64,000 bases of DNA, taken from NCBI RefSeq assembly GCF_004363235.1, contig NZ_SNYW01000011.1:62001-126000 (forward strand). Direction: 5' to 3'. The notes below the pieces were generated by a model. That model was not told the DNA's origin. It did no database searches and saw only the letters and a list, made by a program, of their open reading frames with translations. Within the stretch, counting starts at the first letter, position 1. The number at the start of each line of letters is the position of its first letter. Below are positions 55,413 to 63,775 of the stretch, piece after piece. Made by a program: the position numbers and the translations under genes. Source of the stretch: Dongia mobilis. GTDB taxonomy: Bacteria > Pseudomonadota > Alphaproteobacteria > Dongiales > Dongiaceae.

Positions 55413-55634
55413 CTAACGCCAGAACGGTCGCGATGTCTCGCGCTCGACATCGCAGGCGGTGAGGCCGATATCCTTCAGCAGGTGCTCGTCGAGGCGCGCC
55501 AATGCGTGGCGCTGGCGGCGGCGTTCCATCATGGCAAGTCCTGAGTTTACAACCGCCTCGGCCGTTTCTGCGAAGGCGGCGGTGATAGATCGAAACAGGC
55601 CATAGGGGGCACTCAGCATCTTGTAGGGGTACAT
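55413..55634 (-). CDS. Small DUF1127-domain protein
   Basis: A 73-residue protein. The C-terminal DUF1127 motif LARLDEHLLKDIGLTACDVERE ends in the typical RPFWR. Short DUF1127 proteins of alphaproteobacteria have been linked to RNA turnover and to phosphate and carbon metabolism; here the role is unknown. The ATG at 55634 follows GGAG with 7-base spacing; an upstream in-frame start near 55664 has none. It is divergent from the MocR gene and shares its operator region. Confidence 0.88.
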   Translation of the reverse strand: MYPYKMLSAPYGLFRSITAAFAETAEAVVNSGLAMMERRRQRHALARLDEHLLKDIGLTACDVERETSRPFWR

Positions 55635-55685
55635 TTTGAGCTCCGTGTGGTCGGATTGTTTCAAATTGTCTGCATCGATTACTAC

Positions 55686-55716
55686 ATTGTATCGACAATC
55701 GCATAATTGTATTGAC
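55686..55716 (+). promoter_or_regulatory. Direct-repeat operator ATTGTATYGAC spaced 20 bases, MocR-type
   Basis: ATTGTATCGAC (55686-55696) and ATTGTATTGAC (55706-55716) are direct repeats whose starts are exactly 20 bases apart, two helical turns. A partial inverted copy (CGATACATT, 55733-55741) follows. Direct repeats with this spacing are the known binding pattern of MocR/GabR/PdxR regulators. The next gene on the plus strand is a MocR protein. Confidence 0.7.
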
Positions 55717-55747
55717 TGAAATTGACGTCAATCGATACATTGTCACC

Positions 55748-57145
55748 ATGACAACTTGGCAGCCAGACCTCACCGCCTATAACGGACCGCGCTATCTCGC
55801 AATCGCTGATGCGTTGTCCGACGACATCCGGCAACAGCGCGTGGCGCCGGGGACGCGCCTGCCCACCCATCGCGACCTGGCCTTTCGCCTCGGGGTTACC
55901 GTCGGCACGGTGACCCGCGCCTATGCCGAGGCGGAACGGCGCGGGCTGATCGGCGGCGAGGTCGGGCGCGGCACCTTCGTGCGCGACGACGTCCGGCGCC
56001 GCACCGAGATGCCGCTGGACCGCGAGGCCAAGGTGAAGGCCGGCGAGTTCATCGATTTGTCGGTGAATTTCCCGACGCCGCGCGCCAACGACTCGCTGCT
56101 GGCCAAGGCCCTCATGGACATTGCCCACCGGCCGGGAATCACCTCGCTGCTGGATTATCATCATCATGTCGGCCTGCCGCGGCACCGCGCCGCCGGCGCC
56201 GAATGGCTGGGCTTCCAGCGCTACCACGTGGCGCCGGACCGGGTGATCGTGACGGCCGGCGGCCAGCACGCGATGACGGCGGCCCTCGGCGCCATCACCG
56301 AACCAGGCGACGTCGTGCTGGCGGAAAGCCTGACCTATCCCGGGTTGCGGCGCCTCGCCGATTTCCTGCGCATCCGCCTCCATGGCATCCACATGGATGA
56401 GGAAGGCGTCGACCCGGACGCCTTCGAACAGGCCTGCATGACCATGCGGCCGAAGGCGTTCTACTGCGTCGCCAATATGCACAACCCGACCGGCATGATC
56501 TTTTCGGTCGCGCGGCGCCGGGCCCTGGCCGAGATCGCGCGCAAATACGGCGTCAAGATCGTCGAGGACGATGTCTACGGTTTCCTGCTGGGCACGCGCG
56601 ACATCCCGCCCCTTTCCGCCTTCGCGCCCGAACTCGGCCACTATTTCACCAGCGTCTCGAAGAGCATGGCGCCGGGCCTGCGCGTCGGCTATCTCGCCAT
56701 TCCGGAAGGCGCGCTCGACAGCTTCGCCCAGGTCGTGCGCTCGACCACCTGGATGGCGGCGCCGCTCACCGCCGAGATTGCCACCGACTGGGTCGAGGAC
56801 GGCACCGGCATGGATCTGGCCGAGGCGCATCGCATCGAGGCGATCGCGCGCCAGCGCCTGGCGCGCCGCATTCTCGGCAACACCCAGTTCTGCAGTGACG
56901 AAGCCAGCTACCATACCTGGATCAAACTGCCGGAACCGTGGACGTCGGACAGCTTCGCGCTGGAGGCACGCATGCGCGGTGTCGGCATTTCACCGGCGAC
57001 CATCTTTGCACTCAACCGCAACTCACCGAACGGGGTGCGCCTCTGCCTCTGCGCGCCGGCAGACCGGCACCTCCTGGAAACCGCCCTGATCCGGCTGGCG
57101 GAGATCCTGCAGGACCAGCCCAACAGCAATTTCGGGATCGTCTGA
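55748..57145 (+). CDS. MocR-family GntR/aminotransferase-like transcriptional regulator
   Basis: A 465-residue protein with an N-terminal GntR winged helix (PTHRDLAFRLGVTVGTVTRAYAEAERRGLIGGEVGRGTFV, from about residue 37; LGVTVGTVTRAYAEAE is the core) and a C-terminal fold-type I PLP domain (KIVEDDVYGFLLG; PLP lysine in FTSVSKSMAPGLRVGYL). Such proteins sense PLP or amino acids. The ATG at 55748 follows the direct-repeat operator; a longer frame begins at 55712. It is the first gene of a run including azlCD and a lyase and may regulate them. Confidence 0.93.
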   Translation: MTTWQPDLTAYNGPRYLAIADALSDDIRQQRVAPGTRLPTHRDLAFRLGVTVGTVTRAYAEAERRGLIGGEVGRGTFVRDDVRRRTEMPLDREAKVKAGEFIDLSVNFPTPRANDSLLAKALMDIAHRPGITSLLDYHHHVGLPRHRAAGAEWLGFQRYHVAPDRVIVTAGGQHAMTAALGAITEPGDVVLAESLTYPGLRRLADFLRIRLHGIHMDEEGVDPDAFEQACMTMRPKAFYCVANMHNPTGMIFSVARRRALAEIARKYGVKIVEDDVYGFLLGTRDIPPLSAFAPELGHYFTSVSKSMAPGLRVGYLAIPEGALDSFAQVVRSTTWMAAPLTAEIATDWVEDGTGMDLAEAHRIEAIARQRLARRILGNTQFCSDEASYHTWIKLPEPWTSDSFALEARMRGVGISPATIFALNRNSPNGVRLCLCAPADRHLLETALIRLAEILQDQPNSNFGIV

Positions 57146-57149
57146 CCGC

Positions 57150-57890
57150 ATGACAGGATTGAGGCCGCTACCGACCGGACTCGGCCGCGAAATCGCACGC
57201 GGCCTCGTCGCCACGCTTCCGATGATGATCTCGGCCTTTCCCTTCGGCCTGATCTTCGGCGCCCTCGCCACGGCCAACGGCCTGTCGCCGCTGGCCGTGA
57301 TGGGCATGAGCCTGTTCGTCTTTTCCGGCTCGGCCCAGTTCGTTGCCGTCATCCTGCTGGGAACCGGTTCGGCGCTCGGAGTCATCTGGCTGGCCACTCT
57401 GATCCTCAACCTGCGGCACCTGCTTTATGCGGCGACACTGGTCGACCATGTGCGCCATCTGAACCAGGTCTGGCGCTTCGGACTTGCCGCCTGGCTGACC
57501 GACGAGACCTTCGCCGTGATGGAACGCCGCTATCGCCTGGAGGGCGGCGGCGAGAATGCGCATTGGTACTACCTCGCCTCCTGCCTCGGCATGTATGTCA
57601 ACTGGGCGTTCTGGACCTATGTCGGCGTCATCGTCGGCACCCGGTTCGAGGATATCGGCAATTGGGGGCTGGAATTCGCCATGGTGGTGACCTTCATCGG
57701 CATCGTCATGCCGGCCCTGCGCGCCAGCCCCTATTGGCTGGCGGCAATCACGGCGGGCAGCGTGGCAACACTTGGCTATCAACTGCCCTACAAGCTGGGC
57801 CTGCTGCTGGGCGCCCTGGCCGGCATCGCCGCAGGGCTCGCCCTGCAGGAATGGCAGCGCCGGCGCCGGATCGGAGAGTTAGCATCATGA
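57150..57890 (+). CDS. AzlC-family branched-chain amino acid exporter large subunit
   Basis: A 246-residue inner-membrane protein with about seven hydrophobic helices. The AzlC opening segment is MMISAFPFGLIFGALATANG, and the FSGSAQFVAVILL and LNLRHLLYAATL motifs follow. It starts 4 bases after the MocR stop and its end overlaps the AzlD gene. AzlCD pairs export branched-chain amino acids or analogues. Regulation by the MocR protein is likely from position. Confidence 0.9.
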   Translation: MTGLRPLPTGLGREIARGLVATLPMMISAFPFGLIFGALATANGLSPLAVMGMSLFVFSGSAQFVAVILLGTGSALGVIWLATLILNLRHLLYAATLVDHVRHLNQVWRFGLAAWLTDETFAVMERRYRLEGGGENAHWYYLASCLGMYVNWAFWTYVGVIVGTRFEDIGNWGLEFAMVVTFIGIVMPALRASPYWLAAITAGSVATLGYQLPYKLGLLLGALAGIAAGLALQEWQRRRRIGELAS

Positions 57891-58228
57891 GCGCAGTCGA
57901 GATCGGCCTGATGATCGTCGGCATGGCGCTGATCAACCTGGCCATTCGCTGGCCGGTCTATCTGTTTGCCGACCACGTGCGCTTTCCGCCGCTGATCGAG
58001 CGTGCCCTGGCCTTCGTGCCGGTGACGGTCTTGACGGCGATCATCGTGCCGATGATCCTGCTGCCGGATGGCGAAACGGTGTCGATCGACTGGCGCAACC
58101 CTTATCTGGTGGCCGGCATCGTCGCCGCCGCGATCAGTTGGCGCTGGCACCGCCTGATGCCGACGATCCTCATCGGCATGGCGGTCTTCTTCGCCATGCG
58201 CTGGCTGGTCGAGAGCGGCCGCCTCTAG
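57887..58228 (+). CDS. AzlD-family small transporter subunit
   Basis: A 113-residue membrane protein with three or four hydrophobic helices: LMIVGMALINLAIRWPVYLF and VPVTVLTAIIVPMIL are AzlD-like. Its ATG overlaps the AzlC stop (ATGA), a typical coupled pair. Together they form the two-subunit amino acid exporter. Confidence 0.9.
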   Translation: MSAVEIGLMIVGMALINLAIRWPVYLFADHVRFPPLIERALAFVPVTVLTAIIVPMILLPDGETVSIDWRNPYLVAGIVAAAISWRWHRLMPTILIGMAVFFAMRWLVESGRL

Positions 58229-58243
58229 CATTGGAGACATGCC

Positions 58244-59062
58244 GTGGCCCGCGATTTCACCGCCATCCGCGCCCGCTTCCGTGAATTGCACAAGGTCGGC
58301 TGTTTCGTCATCCCCAATCCGTGGGACGTCGGCAGCGCGCGCCTCTTCCAGCATATGGGGTTCCAGGCACTGGCCTCGACCAGTTCCGGCTTTGCCTGGA
58401 CCACCGGCCGGCCGGATAACGGCGTCAGCTGCGACGATGTGCTGGACCATCTGACGGCGCTGTGTGCAGCGGTCGATCTTCCGGTGAATGCCGATTTCGA
58501 GGCCGGCTTTGCCGACGATCCGGCGGGCGTCGCCGTCAATGTCGCGCGCTGCGTTGCGACCGGCGTCGCCGGCCTCTCGATCGAGGACAATCGCCTCGCT
58601 GCGCCCCACGGCCTGCATGACAAGGCAAGCGCGGTCGCGCGCATCGCGGCCGCCCGCCAGGCGATCGACCGATCCGGCACCGATATCATCCTGGTGGCAC
58701 GCACCGAAATCCTGCTGAGCGATCCCGAGGCCGTGACGCCGGCAATCGACAGGCTGGTCGCCTTTGCCGAAGCGGGGGCCGACTGCCTCTTCGCGCCCGG
58801 CGTGAAGAAGAAGCAAGACATCGCCGCCATGGTGCGCGCCGTAGCGCCGAAACCGCTCAACGTCCTGGTCATGAACCCGGACACGACGGTCGGCGAGTTG
58901 GCCGAACTCGGCGTGCGGCGCATCAGCGTGGGCGGCGCGCTGGCCCGGGCCGCGTGGGGTGGTGCCATCGCCGCAGCGGATAAGATCCTGAAAGACGGCG
59001 ACTTCGCCGGCCTCGCCAAGGCGGCGTCAGGGAAAACGCTCAACGAGATATTCGGCGGCTAG
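58244..59062 (+). CDS. PEP mutase/isocitrate lyase superfamily enzyme
   Basis: A 272-residue (beta/alpha)8 protein. The start region NPWDVGSARLFQHMGFQALA and the metal-site VNADFEAGFADDPAGV, with SIEDN, identify the ICL/PEPM superfamily; the isocitrate lyase KKCGH loop is absent. Relatives include oxaloacetate decarboxylase, methylisocitrate-lyase-like and uncharacterised 2-oxoacid lyases. The start is GTG at 58244, with GGAG 8 bases upstream. It follows azlD by 15 bases and may belong to the MocR-controlled run. It is convergent with fabZ, with no gap. Confidence 0.82.
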   Translation: MARDFTAIRARFRELHKVGCFVIPNPWDVGSARLFQHMGFQALASTSSGFAWTTGRPDNGVSCDDVLDHLTALCAAVDLPVNADFEAGFADDPAGVAVNVARCVATGVAGLSIEDNRLAAPHGLHDKASAVARIAAARQAIDRSGTDIILVARTEILLSDPEAVTPAIDRLVAFAEAGADCLFAPGVKKKQDIAAMVRAVAPKPLNVLVMNPDTTVGELAELGVRRISVGGALARAAWGGAIAAADKILKDGDFAGLAKAASGKTLNEIFGG

Positions 59063-59524
59063 CTATCGGTCGCGGATCATGGCGGCGAAGGTTGCCTCGG
59101 CCACCACTTGACCGTCGACCTTGCCCACCCCCATGAAGCGCCAGACGGGACCGCGGGCGCGGTCCTTCTTCACTTCCAGCATCAGCTGGTCGCCCGGCGT
59201 CACCGGGCGGCGGAAGCGGCAATCGTCGATGCTCATGAACAGCACGATCTTGCCCTCGGCTTCCTTGCCCAGCGCATGGACGGCGATCACGGCCGCAGTC
59301 TGCGCCATGGCCTCGACAATGAGCACGCCAGGCATGACCGGGGCGCCGGGGAAATGGCCCGGAAAGAACGGCTCGTTGACGGTCACGTTCTTGATACCGG
59401 TGGCGCTTTCGCCGGACACCACGTCCACCAGCCGATCGATCAGCAGAAACGGGTAGCGATGCGGAATCATCCGCATGATGGCCGCGATGTCGATCACGGT
59501 TCCCGATGGCACATCTTCCGCCAT
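59063..59524 (-). CDS. fabZ: 3-hydroxyacyl-ACP dehydratase FabZ
   Basis: A 153-residue hot-dog-fold enzyme of fatty acid synthesis. The catalytic histidine is in [16 protein letters not shown] and the catalytic glutamate in [21 protein letters not shown] near the start is typical. I chose the ATG at 59524 because GAGGGGAG lies just upstream and the length matches the family; an earlier in-frame ATG at 59572 adds 16 unsupported residues. It follows ompH, but lpxD, usually upstream, and lpxA, usually downstream, are absent. Confidence 0.94.
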   Translation of the reverse strand: MAEDVPSGTVIDIAAIMRMIPHRYPFLLIDRLVDVVSGESATGIKNVTVNEPFFPGHFPGAPVMPGVLIVEAMAQTAAVIAVHALGKEAEGKIVLFMSIDDCRFRRPVTPGDQLMLEVKKDRARGPVWRFMGVGKVDGQVVAEATFAAMIRDR

Positions 59525-59576
59525 TCCGCTCCCCTCACCCACCGACGATTTCTGGCGCTCGCCCTTGTCCATCGGC

Positions 59577-60137
59577 TTACATCTTTACCGATGGCAGGAC
59601 CTTGTTGAGCTGCGCCAGGGCGGAATCGGTGATGTCCCAAGCCTGAGCGCTGACGATTACCACGGATTTGTTAAGAACAAGCGTCAGCTTCCTCTGCACG
59701 GCGATTTCGCCGATCACCTTCTGCAAGGTCTGAAAAATGGTCTTCTGCGCGTCGTTGTAGGATTTCTCGAAGCCCTTGCGCTTCTGCTCGCCCTCCTGCC
59801 GCCAGGCCTTCAGCTTTTCCTGCAGCGCCAGGGCCTGCTTCTGGAAATCGGCTGGTGCCAATTGCGCACGCTGGGCGTTCAACTGATCGCTTTCGGCGCG
59901 CAGCTGCTTTTCCTTGGCGACCAGGTCGTTCTGGATCTGGCTGCGACGCTGTTCCGCCTGCTTTTGCAGCGATTGGCCGGCGGCGGAACTGGCGATGACC
60001 TTCTGCACGTCGACGATGCCGACCAGTACCGGGATCGCCGCGGAATCCTGGGCCGAGCTAGGCAGGGACGGCAGCCAAAGGGCCGCCGCGACGGCCACGG
60101 CGATTGCCACCTTTATGAGGGACTTGATCTTGATCAC
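59577..60137 (-). CDS. OmpH/Skp-family periplasmic chaperone
   Basis: A 186-residue exported protein. The signal peptide SLIKVAIAVAVAAALWLPSL is followed by cleavage near SSAQ. The mature part is a long charged helix rich in K, Q and E (QSLQKQAEQRRSQIQNDL and AWRQEGEQKRKGFEKSYND), the tentacle structure of Skp. Skp escorts outer-membrane proteins to BamA, encoded just upstream. The start is GTG at 60137, preceded by GGAG. Confidence 0.9.
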   Translation of the reverse strand: MIKIKSLIKVAIAVAVAAALWLPSLPSSAQDSAAIPVLVGIVDVQKVIASSAAGQSLQKQAEQRRSQIQNDLVAKEKQLRAESDQLNAQRAQLAPADFQKQALALQEKLKAWRQEGEQKRKGFEKSYNDAQKTIFQTLQKVIGEIAVQRKLTLVLNKSVVIVSAQAWDITDSALAQLNKVLPSVKM

Positions 60138-60176
60138 TGATGTGACTCCGCAATTCTCGATTTTCGTGAACTCTAT

Positions 60177-60202
60177 TGACCTCGGATTGGTGACCTCGGA
60201 TT
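60177..60202. repeat. 12-base direct repeat in the bamA-ompH spacer
   Basis: TGACCTCGGATT occurs at 60177-60188 and again at 60191-60202, separated by two bases. It lies in the 79-base spacer upstream of the ompH start on the minus strand. It may be slippage or a binding site; no further evidence. Confidence 0.6.
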
Positions 60203-60216
60203 AGCGCGCGGTTTCG

Positions 60217-62586
60217 CTAGAACGACGTGCCGACGCTGAACCTGAACCACTCCGTATTGTCGTAATCCTCTTTCATGATCGGGTAGGCGAGATCGACCGC
60301 GATCGGACCAAACGGCGACACCCAGGTCAGGCCGCCACCAACCGACACGCGCAGCGATGCGTCGTCGTCCACGTTCACGTCGTTGTTGTCGAGATCCGTA
60401 CCCGTCAGCGTGCCGAAATCGGTGAAGGCGCGACCACGGATCTGGAATTCCTCCGGCAGGCCGATGGGGAACGTCGCCTGCAGGGTGCCGTCGAAGATGA
60501 ACTGGCCGCCCAGCGAGTCGTTGGTGTCGGCATCGCGCGGACCCACGCCCGAGGATTCAAAGCCGCGCAGATTGCCGCCGCCCAGCGTCCAGGCATCGGT
60601 CACGCGCACATGGTCGCCAAAGATGCCGCTGATGTACCCGACACCGCCCGCGATGCCGATCGAGACGTCATCATTGAGCGGATAGAAATAGCCGCCGCGA
60701 ACCTGGCTTTGCAGGTTGTAGACGTCGCCGCCCAGGCCGATGAAGGTATTGGACAGACTGGCATAGTAGCCGTCGCGCGGATCGAAAGGATCGTCACGCC
60801 GGTCATAGGTGATAGTGGAGCCGATGCTGGAGCGGATCGTGTAGCCCTTCTCGTCGCGGATCGCCTCGGAAATGTCGTCGTCCAGATCATGGACCTTGTC
60901 GACGCTGAGGCGATAGCTGAGGGTCTGACGCGTATATTCCGAGAGCTCATAGCCCATGCGCAGGCCGGCACCGGTCTGCTGCAGGTCGTAGGAATCGCCG
61001 CGCACATCGTTGAAGCGCCGATGGAACAGGTCGAAGCCGGCCGACACATCCTTGTCCAGGAAATAGGGGTCGGTGAAGCTGAGATCGAGCTGCGAGCGCT
61101 TGCCGGAGATCGTGAAGTTGAGGCGGAGGTCCTGGCCCTTGCCGAGCAGGTTGCGCTCGCGCACGCCGATCGAGCCGAGGGGGCCGTCGGCGGTCGAGAA
61201 ACCGGCGCCGAAATTGAGTTCGCCGGTCGATTTCTCGGCAACCTTGACCTTGATGATGGTCTTGTCCGGTGCGCTGCCGGGCGTCGTCTGGATATCGACC
61301 GATTCGAAGAACGTCAGGTTGCGCAGGCGCTGCTCGGTTCGGCGCAGCTTGGCGGTAGAGAAGGCGTCGCCCTCTGCCAGGCGGAATTCGCGGCGAATGA
61401 CCTTGTCCTGCGTACGGACGTTGCCGACGATGTCGATGCGCTCGACATAGACCTTCGGTCCTTCCTGAATGTCATAGGTCAGGTTGAGGACCCGGTTCTC
61501 CGTATCCCGATCGATCCGGGGGCGCACATCGACAAAGGCATAGCCCAGCGTGCCGACCCGGTTGGCGATGGCCTGCACGCTCTTGTCCACCAGATCGGCA
61601 TTGTACCAATCGCCCTCGAAAGTCAGCACGTCGCCCCAGACCGAGGCCGGGTCCAGATCCTTCAGGGTCGCCTTGATGTCGATCTTGCCGAACTTGTAGC
61701 GCTCGCCCTCCTCGACCGTGAAGGTGATGAAGAAGGCCTCCTGATCCGGCGACAATTCGGCCACCGCCGAGAGAACGCGGAAATCGGCATAGCCCTCGGA
61801 CAGGTAGTATTTCCGCAGCGCCTCCTTGTCGACCGTCAGGCGATCAGGGTCATAGGTGTCGGACGAGGTCAGGAATCGGAACCAAGCGCTTTCGCGGGTG
61901 ATGACGACATCGCGCAGATCGCTGTCGCTGAAGATCTTGTTGCCAACGAAATCGATCCGCTCGACCCCGGTATCTTCGCCTTCGGTGATTTCGAACACCA
62001 GATCGACGCGGTTCTGGTCCAGCTTGATGATCTTCGGCTCGACCGCGGCAGCGAAGCGGCCATTGCGGCGATAGAGATCGAGCAGACGCTTCACGTCGGA
62101 CTGGACGCGGCCCTGGGTATAGACGACGCGGGGGCGGAGCTGGATTTCGTTCTGCAGTTCTTCGTCTTCGAGCTTGTCGTTACCTTCGAAGGCGATGCGG
62201 TTGATGATTGGATTTTCGGCCACCTGCACCACCAGCGCGTTCCCCTCGCGCCGGAAATTGACGTCGGCGAACAGACCGGTCGCGAAGAGGTTCTTTAGTG
62301 CCCGGTCGATGGCACGGGCATCGAACGGATCGCCCGGATTGATCGCCATGTAGGAACGGACCGTATCCGGCTCGATGCGCTGGCTGCCCTCGATGCGGAT
62401 CTCCATGATCGGATCGCCGGAGCCGATCGATTGCGCTGCCGCCGGCCGGACGGACCCGCCCTGCACCAGCACCGCCAACATCAAGACCGCAGCCGCCACG
62501 GCCCAGGCCGCAAGGCGCAAGCGGCCAGGCCCCGCGCAGACACTGGCGCCAAATTGCTTACGCACAAGAGCCATATTACGCATCAT
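60217..62586 (-). CDS. bamA: Outer membrane protein assembly factor BamA
   Basis: A 789-residue outer-membrane protein. A signal peptide ends near PAAAQ; five POTRA repeats follow (the first with IEGSQRIEPDTVRSYMAINPGD) and then the 16-strand barrel, with the conserved loop-6 type motif GVGPRDADTNDSLGG / RGFESSGVG and a C-terminal phenylalanine (FRFSVGTSF). BamA inserts beta-barrel proteins in the outer membrane. Start: ATG codons at 62574, 62583 and 62586 are all possible; the last lies four bases after the rseP stop. Confidence 0.95.
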   Translation of the reverse strand: MMRNMALVRKQFGASVCAGPGRLRLAAWAVAAAVLMLAVLVQGGSVRPAAAQSIGSGDPIMEIRIEGSQRIEPDTVRSYMAINPGDPFDARAIDRALKNLFATGLFADVNFRREGNALVVQVAENPIINRIAFEGNDKLEDEELQNEIQLRPRVVYTQGRVQSDVKRLLDLYRRNGRFAAAVEPKIIKLDQNRVDLVFEITEGEDTGVERIDFVGNKIFSDSDLRDVVITRESAWFRFLTSSDTYDPDRLTVDKEALRKYYLSEGYADFRVLSAVAELSPDQEAFFITFTVEEGERYKFGKIDIKATLKDLDPASVWGDVLTFEGDWYNADLVDKSVQAIANRVGTLGYAFVDVRPRIDRDTENRVLNLTYDIQEGPKVYVERIDIVGNVRTQDKVIRREFRLAEGDAFSTAKLRRTEQRLRNLTFFESVDIQTTPGSAPDKTIIKVKVAEKSTGELNFGAGFSTADGPLGSIGVRERNLLGKGQDLRLNFTISGKRSQLDLSFTDPYFLDKDVSAGFDLFHRRFNDVRGDSYDLQQTGAGLRMGYELSEYTRQTLSYRLSVDKVHDLDDDISEAIRDEKGYTIRSSIGSTITYDRRDDPFDPRDGYYASLSNTFIGLGGDVYNLQSQVRGGYFYPLNDDVSIGIAGGVGYISGIFGDHVRVTDAWTLGGGNLRGFESSGVGPRDADTNDSLGGQFIFDGTLQATFPIGLPEEFQIRGRAFTDFGTLTGTDLDNNDVNVDDDASLRVSVGGGLTWVSPFGPIAVDLAYPIMKEDYDNTEWFRFSVGTSF

Positions 62587-62590
62587 CCGG

Positions 62591-63730
62591 TCAATTAAAA
62601 AGCGCGCGGAATTTTTCGCCGACTTCCAAATAAACCAAGTCGTTCCATGTGGCAAACAACATCAGGCTAAGTACCATCGCCAAACCGATTTTCAGCCCCC
62701 ATTCCTGCGCCCCATCACTGAGGGGACGCCCCCTCACCGCCTCGACCACGTAATAGGCCAGATGCCCGCCATCGAGCATGGGGACCGGGAAGAGATTGAT
62801 CAGGCCGAGGTTGATCGACAGCAATACCGCCAGACTGACCAATGACAGGAAGCCGAACTTCGCCACTTCGCCCGACATGTCGGCGATGCTGAGAACGCCC
62901 CGAATCTCGTCGGCCGAGCGCACCCCGGTGATCATCTGCCAGATACCTGTCAGCATGCTGGCGGCGATCCGGTAAGTTTCACCGGCCGCTTCGACCGCAG
63001 CGTCGATCGGGCCGAGTTCGGCCGTGATTCCCTCGCTCTTGCTGACGATGCCAAGGCGGCCGATGCGCTGCTCGTTGCCGAAGATATCCTTCTCCACCAC
63101 GATCTGCGGCTGCACATCGATTGTCAGGTCCGCCTCGCCGCGCCGGATCGAAAGGGTCAGCGGCCGGTCGAGATTGAGCTGGACGACGGCGGCCACGTCC
63201 TCGAACCGGTCCGTCGCCTGGCCGTTGATGGCCGTGATCCGGTCGCCCGGGAGAAGCCCGGCCTCCTGGGCCGCGGACGGCACCACGACTTCGTCGATCG
63301 TCGGCGCCCGGTAGGTCTTGCCATAGCTGACATAGAGGACGCCAAGCACGACCACGGCGAACAGGAAATTGGCGGCGGGACCCGCGGCCACGATGGCGGC
63401 CCGCTGCCAGACCGTCTTGTGGGCAAACGAGACCTTGCGGTCGGCCTCGCTCATGTCCTTGGGCTCGCCCTCGCCGCCCTCCAACTCGTTTGCGGCCATG
63501 CCGAACATGCGGACATAGCCGCCCAAGGGCAGCAGGCTGAACTTCCAGCGGGTGCCGTGCTTGTCGGTGATCCCGAAGATCTCGCGGCCGAAGCCGATGG
63601 AAAACACCTCGACCCGCACGCCGCAGAGCCGCGCCACCAGGAAATGACCCATCTCGTGCACGAAGACCAAGGGCGTCAGCAGCACCAGAAACCAGAAGCC
63701 ATTGCGCGAGATCTCGGCGAAGATATCCAT
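62591..63730 (-). CDS. rseP: Site-2 membrane metalloprotease RseP
   Basis: A 379-residue polytopic protease. The zinc-binding motif is H25-E-M-G-H29 in LVFVHEMGHFLVARL, the third-ligand motif is PMLDGGHLAYY, and a PDZ domain lies between (VPSAAQEAGLLPGDRITAING). RseP cuts anti-sigma factors within the membrane in envelope stress and also clears signal-peptide remnants. It sits between dxr and bamA in the usual order. Confidence 0.95.
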   Translation of the reverse strand: MDIFAEISRNGFWFLVLLTPLVFVHEMGHFLVARLCGVRVEVFSIGFGREIFGITDKHGTRWKFSLLPLGGYVRMFGMAANELEGGEGEPKDMSEADRKVSFAHKTVWQRAAIVAAGPAANFLFAVVVLGVLYVSYGKTYRAPTIDEVVVPSAAQEAGLLPGDRITAINGQATDRFEDVAAVVQLNLDRPLTLSIRRGEADLTIDVQPQIVVEKDIFGNEQRIGRLGIVSKSEGITAELGPIDAAVEAAGETYRIAASMLTGIWQMITGVRSADEIRGVLSIADMSGEVAKFGFLSLVSLAVLLSINLGLINLFPVPMLDGGHLAYYVVEAVRGRPLSDGAQEWGLKIGLAMVLSLMLFATWNDLVYLEVGEKFRALFN

Positions 63731-63775
63731 TCCAATTCCCTGATTTTAAAATTTTTTTTGAAGCGCCGGCGAAGC

